DNA of 64,000 nt, taken from contig NC_058043.1 in assembly GCF_020085105.1 (NCBI RefSeq), forward strand, positions 9,193,667 to 9,257,666. Reading direction: 5' to 3'. Made by a program: the position numbers and the translations under genes. Below, in pieces: positions 25,066 to 45,098 of this stretch (the first letter of the stretch is position 1; every line of letters begins with the position of its first letter). Source of the stretch: Siniperca chuatsi. Taxonomy: Eukaryota; Chordata; Actinopteri; Centrarchiformes; Sinipercidae. The notes beneath the pieces were generated by a model. That model had not been told where the DNA came from. It saw nothing but the letters and a program-made list of their open reading frames with translations, and ran no database searches.

Positions 25066-25620
25066 ACAGTAACTCTCAAGTAAATACTGAAGTACTGTAC
25101 TAAAGTACAATTTTGAAGTACTCGTACTTGATTATTTCCATTTTGTGCTACTTTATTCTTCTAGTTCCCTACATTTCAGAGAGTAATATTTTACTTTTTA
25201 CTAGACTTCATTTATCTTATAGCTTCAGTTACTAGTTACTTTACAGATTTTATAATAAAAGTTGGCTTGTGGCCCCTTAAAAAAAAATAGCCCCTGTCAT
25301 CTCACGACTCCTCGTATTAATCTTGTGACCCTTTGGAGGGGCCCGACTCCCAGGTTGGGAACAGCTAGACTAAACTACCTACTAAAATGTATTAAAATTG
25401 TTAAATCTAGCTCCACCTCGACCAGTTACAAAAATAAAATGCTGCTTATATATTGAATTAACAATCTAATGATGTCATATATAAATACATCAGTCACCAG
25501 GACAATGTGACTCCAGAAGGAGTAGTTTTACCTTTGGTACTTTAGTATTTTTACAATGTTGCAATGGTACTTTTACTAAAGTGAAAGATCTGAGTACTTC
25601 TTCCACTTTTGGCCCTGAAT
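25066..25620 (-). repeat. Family R2 repeat with inserted fragment
   Basis: Both ends of family R2 are present (AAGTACTGTACTAAAG, GAGTACTTCTTCCACTTTTG). A segment at about 25262-25372, containing GGGGCCCGACTCCCAGGTTG, belongs to a different family (see 52911) and splits it. Confidence 0.6.
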
Positions 25621-25742
25621 GCTTTTTTGAATTTGTTGTATAGCGGGGGCAAATAATGACTCAGTTCGTTAGGTGAACTGCTTTCATTTGATCTACTCAT
25701 TCTGATACATCAGAATAACAGATCGGCACGGGTTAAGATATA

Positions 25743-25870
25743 CATGGTGGTGGAATATAGCTTAGAGTAATGTACAATTTAAGGTACTTGAGTATTTCCA
25801 TTTGATCCTACTTTCATCCTATTTTATACTTCTACTCCACCACAATTTTAAATCACTTATTTAAATGTAT
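25743..25870 (-). repeat. Family R2 partial copy
   Basis: GGTACTTGAGTATTTCCA and CTTCTACTCCACCAC match the end of family R2. Confidence 0.55.
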
Positions 25871-26515
25871 TAAGGTGTAAATTAATTTATTATATAAATT
25901 TCAAGGTAATTATTCTTATTCTTATTGAATAAATAGTAGATGGACAGCTAAATTTAGTTTGTTGATACTGTGTTTTCACCTTGATCATCTTCGCTGAAGT
26001 TTTTCCAAAGGTTTACATCAATACATCTTGTGTACATGTTAGGCTAGTTTTAGCAGGATTATTTTAGCTGTTTTTATTCTCTGTGACTGGATTTAGCTTC
26101 TGTCTTATATACGTGGGATAACAAACCAAATTACGAAGATGTTAGTTCACACAAAATTAATATATTTATAACAGTTAGGGGGCTAGCTGTGGCTATCGCT
26201 AGCTAGTTTTAACAGGATTTGGCTCTCTTTCTTTAGCTTTTCTGTAGTTGACAGTTTGGTTTGGTTTTTAGCTTGCTGTTTTGTTTTTAACTGCACATTT
26301 AACACGCTGTTTTCTTTGTAATTAAACATGTCATAAAAATATACGGCAAAATAAGTCAGATTTTTGTCTTGACTAATTTGTTACTAAATATGTAGTTACT
26401 GCATTTTGGCTTTGTAGGGCAGAGTAGCATCATGTGCTGAAACATCAAATATGTCACATTTTTTTCTCAGGCTCACAGAGTCTCATATGTGCCTCAGAGT
26501 TTTCAGATGACATCT

Positions 26516-29281
26516 TTTATTTTTGCTTATGCAGAATGAACAGGCACTACAGTTTGGAAATTACAGCACTATGCTAAAAAGAAGAGAAAGCCCTCTAGTC
26601 CTCTAAAAGTTTTCCTCAACATTGCAGATCAATGTTTCCAGCATGAGCAACAGACAGAAAAGAAAGGAGCATTTGAGTATTTTTCTTTTAAATATGATTT
26701 ACCGTCCTTCAGTGTATCACAGGAGTTTCACAGTGGATGTTGTAGCTGTACACATCTGCTTTTACACACTTTTACAGTACACTTAGTTAACAGTCCCATT
26801 CTGTTTCAAATACAGTTAAAAGTACGTTAAGACAGTTAAGTGTTTAAATTAAAATCATCTTCAATCAGACAAAGAGGTGTGTCGTGTCAGTGTAAACTGA
26901 GCTGGACAAACATGAGTCAGATTCTGTGGAAACTCTTTTTCACTTAGTTGAACGCGAAGGTTGAGAGAGTCTTTGCAGTGGCAGGTGTGGCAAATTATGG
27001 TAAGGCAATATTTATTTCACCCCTCTGAATCCAGTGCTTACAAGGAGCAACACTTTTTAAAAAGCATACAGAAGCATAATCTCAGTACAAGAGACATTTC
27101 CCCTCCTGGATCTTTTAAAAAGGAACTTCTTTCTTGCAGCATGAAAGGCAATTGTCTCATCAATATTTCAGAGACGGATCCTCTTTCTGCTTTTTTTGTG
27201 CAGTGCTCGTTGCAGCTTTCTCTGTCTGCGTCAGTAAGACAACACCCATCTTCCTCACTGTCAAGGGTGTAGTTTTCACCAACACCTGTGGTTACCAGGT
27301 GTAACAAACCAATCTCATATAACATGTACTGTACTGCCATCTTTGTTTGTATAAAGTTTGATTTAGATTTTCTGATTAAAACAAGAAATATTTAACTATA
27401 AAAACGCATACAGCCGATATTTAATACAGCTTGTATTTTGGTACACAGTGAAATAGACAAATCAGGACTGACTATGTTACACAATGCAAATCAACAGCGT
27501 CATCATCATCCTGATAAGAGTTTTAACTTGAAGAAGAAACTGTCAATAATTTGGTGGAAACAAATTGAGGCCATGCACTGGATCGGTTCAGATCAGAGCG
27601 GTAAACAGTGTGTGGGAGCATCAGCATGCACATAATCACAGAGATAAGAGCTGGAAGCTGATAATGCCAAGTCACTGACATAGTAAACAAGTCTCATTAA
27701 CTGCAGAAATAAACACCTTAAAACCTTGGTTGTGAAAGCAAATCGCCGTACAAAACAGCCGCGAGTTTGTATTTCCAGGCAGGTTTTGTTCATGATGCCT
27801 GCATTATTAACACAGTCTGCATGTAAAGACAAAACAGGTGAAGAAATTAAATGACAGGTAATAGTTATATCAGGCACCTTGTTAGAGATGGGTGGGACAG
27901 CGGCGGTTAATGTAAACAATCCTTTTGATAGAGTACATATATCCATTTCAAGGAGAAGCTCTGCTGAGTGACTTTTATCTCGTTTCAAAATGCTAATTCA
28001 GTGACATGCTGTGGAGTGCAGCAGGAAAACAACTAAATGCATTAAAGTAATAGTTGGACATTTTGGGAAATAAGCTTATTTGCTTTCCTGCAGAGCATTA
28101 GATGAGAAGATCTATTCCACTCTCAAGTCTGTACACTAAATATGAAGCTAGAGCCAGCAGCTGGTTAGCTTAGCATAAAGACACAAAGAAGGGGGAAAGA
28201 AGCTAGCCTGGCTCTGTTTTGTACTGAGTAACATAATTGAGACAACTGTGCCCAACCGCCACCCACCACACTTTACTTTTAGTATCTTTACTATATTTTA
28301 AACCTTAACCTTACATTATGAATGTCTATGTGAATGTTTTCACGCTAGCATGGGCCTTTCCTGCCTTTGCAGTGCGCTTTGCAACTCATTATGAGGCCTC
28401 AGTTGCCTTCAGGTTCACCTCCTCTCTCCGTTTGAAGCGTAGGTTCATATGCTGTCATTAGCTAACACTTCTTCAGAAATCATACACTGAGGCCGCAGTG
28501 AGTCACTTGAGCCAGTCTAAGTAAATCATCAGTATCTCGCAGTATCTTTGCCTTGCCTCTTTCTCTCTGGATTAAACAAAGGAGATATAACTTGTTAATT
28601 AGTGAGCTTTAGAGGTGCTAGTAGGCAGACTTTGTTACCTTCAGACAGAGCCAGACTGCTGTTTCCTTCTGTTTTATGCTAAGCTAAGCTAACCTAGTCC
28701 TAGCTGTAGCTTCACATTTACTGTACAAACATGAGAGTGGTATGGATCTTCTCATCTAACTCTCAGGAAGAAAGTGAATAAGTGCATTTTCCCAAAATGT
28801 CGAACTTTTCCTGTAATGCTAAACATGTAAATATCTCACAAAGAAAAGAAAACACTGTATTCAATGAGGAAAAAAAAACTGTACAAGCATCTGGACTTAA
28901 AAAAAAAAGAGATTAAAATATATACATGAAATGCACAATGCATAGCTCATTCTTGCTATCCAGGCACAACTGACGATACCATATCACTATTATGATGAGA
29001 GAACATACTGTATGGCATGTTAGCATCACGTCTGAAATCAAACACAGCTACACACAAAAGAGACTAAAATATTTTCCTTCGGTTGCAGTATTTGGAGATG
29101 TTGTGATCCTGAACAGATTCAGTAAAGTCTTCTCTGTGATGAGTGCTGAGATGAAGACAATTCACTGTGCCTGACAGGAAGAGGAAGCTTTGTTTTCAAG
29201 TCTCTGGCAATGTGCAGTTATGACTGGACGGTTCAGTCTGGGTTTGCCTTCTGACAATACTAGCGTCCTAAGCTGGAACAG
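26516..29281 (-). other. Region downstream of the pacsin1 stop; possible long 3' UTR
   Basis: Mammalian PACSIN1 has a 3' UTR of a few kilobases. Candidate AATAAA signals on the - strand lie at about 27016-27011 and 26521-26516. A 781-bp inverted-repeat element (28039-28819) sits inside. Short open frames at 27038-27340 and 27593-27988 on the - strand match no family I know. Confidence 0.3.
28039..28819. mobile_element. Long-inverted-repeat element (family R4), full copy
   Basis: The two ends, about 190-200 bp each, are inverted copies of one another: left contains GACATTTTGGGAAATAAGC and GCTGGTTAGCTTAGC, right contains GCTAAGCTAAGCTAAC and TTTTCCCAAAATGTCGAAC. The centre has no coding frame, so it is non-autonomous. 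Partial copies: 29812-30013, 31709-31790, 34039-34216 and 50105-50260; a near-full copy is at 40684-41210. Confidence 0.75.
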
Positions 29282-37113
<7,832 letters not shown>

Positions 37114-37179
37114 GGTCCCAGATTTGGCAGGATGGCTTCAGGCTGTGGCGGTCTGCAGCAGAGTAACACTCCTCATGCA
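37114..37179 (-). other. pacsin1: pacsin1 5' UTR in the first coding exon
   Basis: The sequence upstream of the ATG reaches back to a good acceptor (TCTTACAG|TGCATG, AG at 37181-37180), so at least one further non-coding exon must lie upstream on the - strand. Confidence 0.7.
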
Positions 37180-39434
37180 CTGTAAGAGAAGACGAGCACA
37201 GATGAGTGTAAACACAGAGACTGTGAGCAGTGCTAATAGAGGGATACATGAGACGCTTAAACACACTTATAACTAGAAGAGTGCACTCAGTAGAGTGCAG
37301 ATGTGGGTGGGGAACGGGGAGTGCAGGGCAGGCTGTGTGTCCAGCATGTATGCATGAGAATAGTGGAATGAAGGGGAGAACGTTTTTTTGTATACGTTTT
37401 CTTATATAAATGTATGCAAAGTTTAATAAAGTGTTTTTGTATAGTATAGCCTCAGTTTTCTTTAAGATGGATATAATAGTGTATGTGGTATTGTAACCAA
37501 ACGTCCTGGGTTCGCCAAAGTGTATAAACTTAATAAGAAAACAATAAACGGGACATTAAGTCCAAAGATCTGAATTTAAACATTCTTATTTATTTATAAG
37601 ATATTGTTGTAACACACCACACAAAATAAAACTCCTCCCTCTCCTCTCCCAAACAAAGTATCCCACTCAATTGTCCCTCCCAGCTCCCATATAGTGAAGA
37701 TGGCGGCAACGATAACAAAATGGGGATTTATTCATCTCGTATCATGCCTAACTGAATTGGATCATAACATAGAGGGTATGGAATTAATGTGCAAATGCTC
37801 TGGTTCAAGATGAGACCAAACTGTCAGATGTCAGTTCTTGAGCCACAATAAAGGCCAAAACGTGACCTGCAACAGACTAGGTAAGCCTTGTTTTTAGCCT
37901 AGCCGATTGCCGGAAATGCCTTTTGCTATGTCGTAACGAATACCGTAAAATGGTGAATACTGCTGAAATGACGAAAGTCGAAGCTTTTCGATAGGCTCAG
38001 TTAATAAAATAGGTTTTTCAAAAATTGTGAATGACCGCAACCATGTGAGGTCCTTGAGCATACAGTCATAAGTGTGCACAAAAAACATTAGGTTGATATA
38101 AATATGGTTATAAGCAGCAAACAATGTTGCTATATTCACTAAAATAATCGTCTCACACGTTCAAACCTGAACAGCATGCAGTTATGACACAGTGGTTTAA
38201 AATAGCATTTTTTTGTTTCAACCCATCGCCTACAGATTAAATGCTTATTCCTGCAGCTCGTGTGATCACAACATCACAGTCTTGATCTACGTAGATACTT
38301 TGTTCATGATCTTCTAATACCCACAAATGTTGTGTCATGGATTTCAAAAAGAATGCTAAATGCTTATGCAGCGAGAAAAAGACAGCGCAGATGAAAGGTT
38401 TATGCAAGAGATTATTAACCACACAAGATCATAACAAATTAAGCTGCTTTTTAAAGAGCAATAGATAACGTGACTCTATGGTTGACAAATAAATGGCATA
38501 TTAATAGCCCAGATTATACGCGTTTTCGAAACCAATTTCTGAAATATAGTCTAAGGCTAAAACTAGGGCTGTAACTAACAATTATTTTCATTATCTGCTG
38601 ATTGTTTTATGATTTATCGTCTACAATGACATTGTCACAATGACATTCAATAAACAAGCATATAAAATGGAGACATTACCATTAAATTGTATTTTTGCTT
38701 GATAAATTACTGTTCTGCAATCAAACAGTTGCTTCATCTCTAATATATTCATCATTAAATCGGGGGAGGATTATACCAACATTGACAACTTTGCAATCAA
38801 ATGTGTACAAAGTCCAAACTAAAGGTGACGAGATCAGCGATTACCATCAGGGCAAATCAAAAGTTCACCAGCAGAGCATTTAACTTTACACAATACTTTC
38901 CACACACTGATATCAGGTAGGCTCAGTCACTTAGAAAACCACAAGCTTCCTCATAACCTGAATGCTTCCGGTTATTTTTCGCTCTACTCCCTGAGATGAC
39001 AATAGATTTAAGGACTGGCTAGTCATTTTCAGTTTCATCAACTCACCCAGCCACTGTAGCCGCAGAGTAACATTATCCCAAGGCCTCGCTGGAACACCTG
39101 CTGCTGTGAAGATTAATAGCTGTGACATGATTGCTAATGATGACATTCGTGCTGAAATTAGGGCACAACATGACTGCCAAAGTGAGAGGAGAAAGAGAGA
39201 AAATCAAAACTATCTAATTATATATCCATCCATCCATGGATAGATTTCTAAACGGACCTACCGGGCACATTCCCAGGGGCCCATGGGATCAAGTGGCCCC
39301 TTGGCCAGAGCCTATGTTTGAAGTGACAAATTACATATTGTTCTCAATACCACTTTATGAAGCATATCATCAGCTTGAGAGCGACTTAAAACGCGATTGA
39401 AAAATCAGTGAAGCTATGCTCAGTTTGTCATAGT

Positions 39435-39720
39435 TAAAGCCGCTATAATCGATATATATCAAAAGACAATGTGAAAACAGTGTGACAGTGTGAAAGGTGT
39501 CACTCGTAGTGATGAGCCTACAGAAAATTATCACCAGAATCTGCAGCTCCCCTCGGCTTTACGGAGCTGTATAGTGATTTTCAGCTCATTGTTTAGCTGT
39601 ACAGCCTGCAATTTTACTGTTTTGGTTCGCTCTCACTGCTCTCACAGTGCCGTTTTCGGCCGCAGCAGGCAGCTGTTGTCAGTGAAAAAGCTCATAAATG
39701 CTGCTTGGCAGTTGACTCTT
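39435..39720 (+). repeat. Dispersed repeat, family R1, copy 2
   Basis: A second, diverged copy of the repeat at 2927, same orientation, sharing the start TAAAGC(C/G)GCTATAATC and the CAGCAGGCAGCTGTT block. It appears shorter at its 3' side. Confidence 0.6.
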
Positions 39721-40683
39721 ATTTTTCAACCTGAGGTAATTGTAGCTGTTCTTGGTCGTGCTAACTTTGCGCTCACCACCTCCATTGTAGAGTCCAGCAA
39801 AACAATATTTAGGGCAAGCAGCGCGAGCCTCCAAAAGCTTTCCAAATAAACTTCAATTTTACAGAAATCATTTTAAACACTTGTGTTTTGAGTTTGACTA
39901 AAAGAAAACAACATAAAGTAGCCACTTGGATTAGTTATTGTAGATCTACAGGGAGCTACTTCAGGGGAAACTCTGCGTTTCCTGGATCTCAACAACAGAA
40001 GTGCCGAAAGTTAGCATGAACCGTAGTCAGAATGGACACAATTATGAGGAAAAGATCCAGGTTGAGAATTTTCCTTCAAGTCTTGGTTATCAGAGCTTCC
40101 CACCTGCGCATGAGCTCACCTGACTTTTTTAATCAATTATCACTTTCAACTGCACTATCCCACTATGATATGATAACAAAAGCCCAGACATTTTGTTTAC
40201 TTGAGATATTTGCAGAAGCATAAATCAAAGAAGTGATACAACACTGAACACCGAAAAGATGCATTACAAAAAATAAGAAATAGGATATGAATGTGTGCAG
40301 GTGAGACAGGAGCTACAAACAAAAACACGCAAACCAACCAACCAACAGAAATGCAGATCAAGATAAGATGCAAAGCGACGATGCAAATGAACTGGATGAC
40401 AAACACAAGATGACACCAAAACAATGAGGAGGGTTATTTGACAATACTGTTATCAGTGCAGTGAAATGCCAGCTGCAGCTACAGACAAGTTTCACTGAGC
40501 CTCTGCTGGAATACAAAATATCAACAGATGATAATGTGAAAGCATTTGATAAGGATTTGTTCTGTGATGTTGTAATGATGCATGCGATATGCAAGGTCAT
40601 TTTTGCGACAGTGCTTCATAAAACAACCAAAGTATGCTGAGAATGAGTCATCTACCCTCTGATGAATGACAAACTTTGTATGT

Positions 40684-41210
40684 TAAAGGAATAGTACAAA
40701 TAAATATGCTTATTGCTTTCTTGCAGAGAGTTAGATGAGACGATCAATACCACTCTCATGTCTATATGGTAATTATGAAGCTACAGCCAGCAGCCGGTTA
40801 ACTTAGCTTAGCACAATGACTGGAAACAGGGGGAAACAGCTAGCCTGGCTCTGGCTAAAAGTAACAAAAACTGCCTACAAGCACCTCTCAAAATGAATCT
40901 GTACAAAAACCGACATGTAAAAATGTCAAGTTGTGGTTTTACAGGGGTTTATGTGCCAGACTATTTCTTGGCCGGGATCAGTAACTTCCTGGAGTCTCTG
41001 CTGGTTACCTGGAAACCTCATAAAACCACAACTTGTCGTTTTTATACTTTGGTTTTTGTACGGATTCATTTTTAGAGGTGCTGGTAGGCAGATTTAGTTA
41101 CCTTTGGACAGAGCCAGGCTAGCTGTTTCCTGTTTCCAGTCTTTGTGCTAAGCTAAGATAACCGGCTGCTGGCTGTAGCCTCATATTTAGTACACAGACA
41201 TGAGAATGTC
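40684..41210. mobile_element. Family R4 near-full copy
   Basis: Both arms are present (CCAGCAGCCGGTTAACTTAG; GCTAAGATAACCGGCTGCTG). The centre also folds on itself: TGTCAAGTTGTGGTTTTA near 40922 pairs with TAAAACCACAACTTGTCG near 41020. The outer right end is lost. Confidence 0.7.
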
Positions 41211-42331
41211 ACACTATTTGTTCAAGACACACATTTTGTGCCTGTACCTCACACAATGAAAAACAATTTGATTTATAACAAAAATTAATGAAACATCAAG
41301 AGACAGGTCAGGTATGTATATCTATGTTTCTTTCTCCTACTGTAACTGAGGCCACCAGCTGATTAGAAACTGACGGTTAGATGATTGTCTCATAATTAAT
41401 AAAAATCTCACCAAAGCCAAAGCTGTTGATGAAGAAGGATTTGATGCAGAAGAGACACATTTGAAACAATAGAAAGAGAAGGAGCAGTGATGTGTTTTGA
41501 TAGGAGGTCAGGGGGAGGGGTGGGAGCTGCATGGGTATTTGGGTCAGCCGTGGCCCAATGGATGGAGCAACACTTTTGACAATGACGGGCAGAGATGAAA
41601 TGAGAGAGGGAAGTGAGGAGACTCGAAAATCCAGTTAATCGAGGGGAATTACTAACCCAACAGCTTTGGGCAAAACAAATGCCCCGGCCAGATGCAGTGT
41701 AGAGCATGGCATGAGTGGGTGTTTATCATGCTTGGTTAATCCATTAGCTACATGCCGAGAGGGGGCTTTTGTTCAGGATAGACCTTTGCTTGGCTCACAG
41801 AAAGACAGATCGCACTGTAGGAAAACAACCACAGACTAGCTTTTTCCACTTTTTTTTTTGCAAAGCCAACAAGTAGAGATAAAACTGAGACAGAAATAAT
41901 GACATGAATCTGACTGTATTTCTAATTTAGAGTACACTATCGAGTGAGTTATTCATTGTAGACAGACAAACAACACCTACCCACACACACACACACACAA
42001 ACCCAAACATTGACAGTACCCTCCAAGGTTATCACTTTGAATTTATCACATTGCTTTGATTCATTCCTCACTCTTTTTTCTCTTTCATCAGTACAACCTG
42101 CAGTCTCAGTCAAAGATCCACATCCTCACAAACAAGCAATGAGACTAAAAGAGCATTGGGAAACCCCATCCCTCTAAAGCAAGTGCACAGGCACCAAAAA
42201 GCACCACCACTCGCAGCACAGCGAGCCAGTAGCATCAACACGTCAAGAGAGTCAAACCCCAAGACAAAGACGAAGCAATACACCCGAAGAGAGGGAGCAC
42301 ACAGCCCCCCGCCAAAGCAACAAAAGCTTAC

Positions 42332-42500
42332 CCCCAGTCCTCCATTAACAGCGGCTAAGGCTGCAGCTAGGAGAAAAGAGACACGTGGGCTCCTCCAGCA
42401 GTGAGCCCCTCTCCTCCTCGCCTCCTCTTCTCCCCTCCCGTTCGTTTATTTTTGCGTCCTCTCTGACTGACGGAGCATCGGCGTAAAGAGCAGGGGAAGA
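42332..42500 (-). other. pacsin1: Candidate pacsin1 first (non-coding) exon and promoter area
   Basis: On the - strand a G+A-rich stretch ends at a strong donor, GGG|GTAAGC (donor at 42331-42330), which would join to the acceptor at 37180 across a 5.2-kb intron. The block 42400-42690 is GC-richer than its surroundings and contains several CpGs, as expected near a vertebrate promoter. The start is unknown; the upper limit is approximate. Confidence 0.35.
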
Positions 42501-42762
42501 TGATCTGTGATCTGAGATCTTCCTGCCTGGAGCACCGTGCAGTAAAGGACTGTGTGTATGTGTGTGTTTCTCAATGAGTGAGGGATAATCCTGTGGTGCT
42601 TTGCGTGAATGGCTCAGACAGAGCAGCAGGACAGAGAGGAGGGAGAGAGAGAAAAGGGGGGGATGGAGAAGGTGGGCTGCTGCTGCTGTTTATGAACAGC
42701 ACTGTAGATACGTGGTTGTGTGAAGTGTTTAATGATCAGACTTTGGTGGAACTGGTGATATG

Positions 42763-44755
42763 AACGATCAGAGGTAACATAGTTTCATTTCAAAATGAGA
42801 TTATACACTGAGACATTTGAATGCCTCTATAAAAGCATCACACACTAGGTATTATTACTGAAGTTATTAGGCATTATAGTCAAGTTATATTTTTTTAAAT
42901 GCTGGGAAACAAACTATATTTCTTATTACTTAATATAGGCTTCAACAAAGTCTGACACTACTGTATGAAATTGACATACATTCACGTCTGCTTTTTCAGG
43001 CTGTACAGTTATCTGTCTACAATAAAATACCTAAACAAAAGGAATTTTTGGTTTTATTATTTTGTTTGGCAAAATTGTGCAATCAAAGGCTCTGGCGCAT
43101 CAGGTCAGGAGTGCAACTGTTTAATTGTTTCATCCCGGTTAGTCTGCTGAGTTTTAGCTGGTTAAACTTCTGTTCTGAGTCCGCCCTACTTTCTGTGATG
43201 ACCTATTTTACATTTTAATACGAACTTATGACTTGTTTTCATTTAGATATTTTTCTGTTTCTGTTGTCTGACAACTGAGTCTGAGTCTAAAATAATGATT
43301 TAAGTCATAATGTTATGACAGGCGTAGACTCAATGTGCTTCAAAATAAAAGCAAGCAAGAAAAATAGGCAAAAATCATGTATGTGAAAAACATATAAGAT
43401 AACAACATACAAGATAAGGAGGTATTACATATATGTAAACATATAAGATAAGATAAAAACAAGATGAAATGGTATTACAATAAAAATGGAATAAGATAAG
43501 TTGATATTATCATTACTATTAAAAGGGGAATACTAATGATAAAAATACTGATTCTATGATAAAAAGAGGGTTAGAGGTGACAGAAAGTTGTCATCTTAAC
43601 TTTACTGCCACACAGCCCCCAGACATACCTCATTGTTTTACAAAAGCTCAGTTTTATAAAGAGCGCAGCTGAAGTATTTAGATTTATACACTCTGGAAAC
43701 CAACTCTGGAAAAGCTTACTTACTTATTTCCACTTAGTGTGGACATATTCTGAGAAGAAGGAAGGGAAGACCAGAGGGAAAAAAGCCATAAGAGGTGGAA
43801 ACAGAGAAAGTTTCAGAATTTGGTCCAGTGGTCCAGATAATAAAAGAGGCTTAATTTCGATACACCACAAATTAGGTTAACAACGACAATATCAAGCTGA
43901 GCATATGAAGGGTAGAAGTGACCCTGAGATAGATATACGTAAGCTGTTCTTAATTTGCATGAAGGCCAGAGAGCATATGTCATAAAAAATAATTAGACAA
44001 CTTGTCATAAAGCTCAAAACAAAAGTTAAGCTATACAACTGTACTGTATATAGGGATGAAATGCAGAGCCAAATGCAAAGGCAATAAAATCATAAATATG
44101 TTGATCACAAATGATACAGTTAAGCATAATGAAAGTAGTTACTAAGCCAAAGTCCTCTTTGACTATACTAATACTTCACATCTGCAATTGTATAGACAAC
44201 ATTTCGCCAGCTCTCTCCTTGGCAGCATTACTTATCCAAGAGATCCTGTGCTTTCAAAAACCAGTAGAACAACGGAGGGAGCGCTCTGTCACAGTCTCAG
44301 CTGCAGCTCGATCACCCTGCCAACCAGAGTGACATGACGTCACAATCTGGCTGTTACGATGAGACAAGAGAGCACAGCGATCACAGAGAAAAGAGTGGAC
44401 AACTGTGTGTCTCTGCTGCGTGATCAGCTCTGTGTGGAGTGCTGAGTTGTGAACAGGACAGGTGAGGTGGAGGACAGACAGGCCACAGTGGTGACTGCTG
44501 AGGTGAGGTTGATGATGAAGACACTGCGGTGAAAGGACTGCGCTACAGTGTGTAATCAGCGCTGTTACACTGGTGATTTCACAAGTCATCATGCAAAAAT
44601 AAATTGGAGATCAAATCCGGAAGCACAGGCAGCAGAACATGGCTTTGATAGATGGATATAAAGAAGACTATGATACAGAGAGAATAGGGATTAACAAGAC
44701 TAAAAGTCTACAGCCAAGCTCTGTGAGGCTTTACTTGCTTTGAACTAAATCAGTA
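42763..44755. other. Intergenic stretch, no gene recognised
   Basis: AT-rich, with several AAGATAAG-type short repeats around 43380-43500. A GC-richer patch at 44254-44592 has a 112-codon - strand frame without recognisable similarity. Confidence 0.4.
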
Positions 44756-45098
44756 AGCTTAACAGGCTGATGTTTAGTAGGTATAATGTTTACCATCTTT
44801 GTTTAGTGTGTCAGTATGCTAACATTTGATAACTATCACAGAGTACAGCTGAGGCTGATGGAAATGTCATTCGTTTTGCAGGAATTAGGTCATAAACCAA
44901 AGTACTGGAAAAATGTAAATTTTGACCTGATGGTGGTGCTAAATTAAAAGTTAGTGGATCACTAAAGTTATTACACTATATCCTGAGGAGGATCCATCCA
45001 GTAGTTGTTGAGATATTTCAGTCTGGACAAAAGTGATGGACTGATCAATAAACTGACTGCCATTGTCATCCCTAGAGCCACACCACTAGCATGGCTAA
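44756..45098 (-). repeat. Dispersed repeat, family R3, inverted copy 2
   Basis: Reverse-complement counterpart of 21484-21906: GTCATAAACCAAAGTACTGG, CAGTCTGGACAAAAGTGATG and GAGTACAGCTGAGGCTGATG match its complementary strand. Confidence 0.65.

Larger units (their letters stand above)
37180..42330. other. Presumed pacsin1 5' intron
   Basis: Between the acceptor at 37180 and the candidate donor at 42331, on the - strand. It contains a family R5 fragment (38561-38640), R1 copy 2, an R4 copy, a short CCAT run near 39228 and a (CA)n at about 41981-41999. No coding exon was recognised. Confidence 0.35.

Noticed and set aside
27593..27988. 131-codon open frame on the - strand beyond the pacsin1 stop
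   Set aside because: Composition looks random and no motif is visible. It more likely lies in 3' UTR or intergenic DNA.
42156..42404. 82-codon basic, proline-rich frame on the + strand
   Set aside because: It is opposite the probable pacsin1 first exon; the basic composition follows from the G+A-rich opposite strand.
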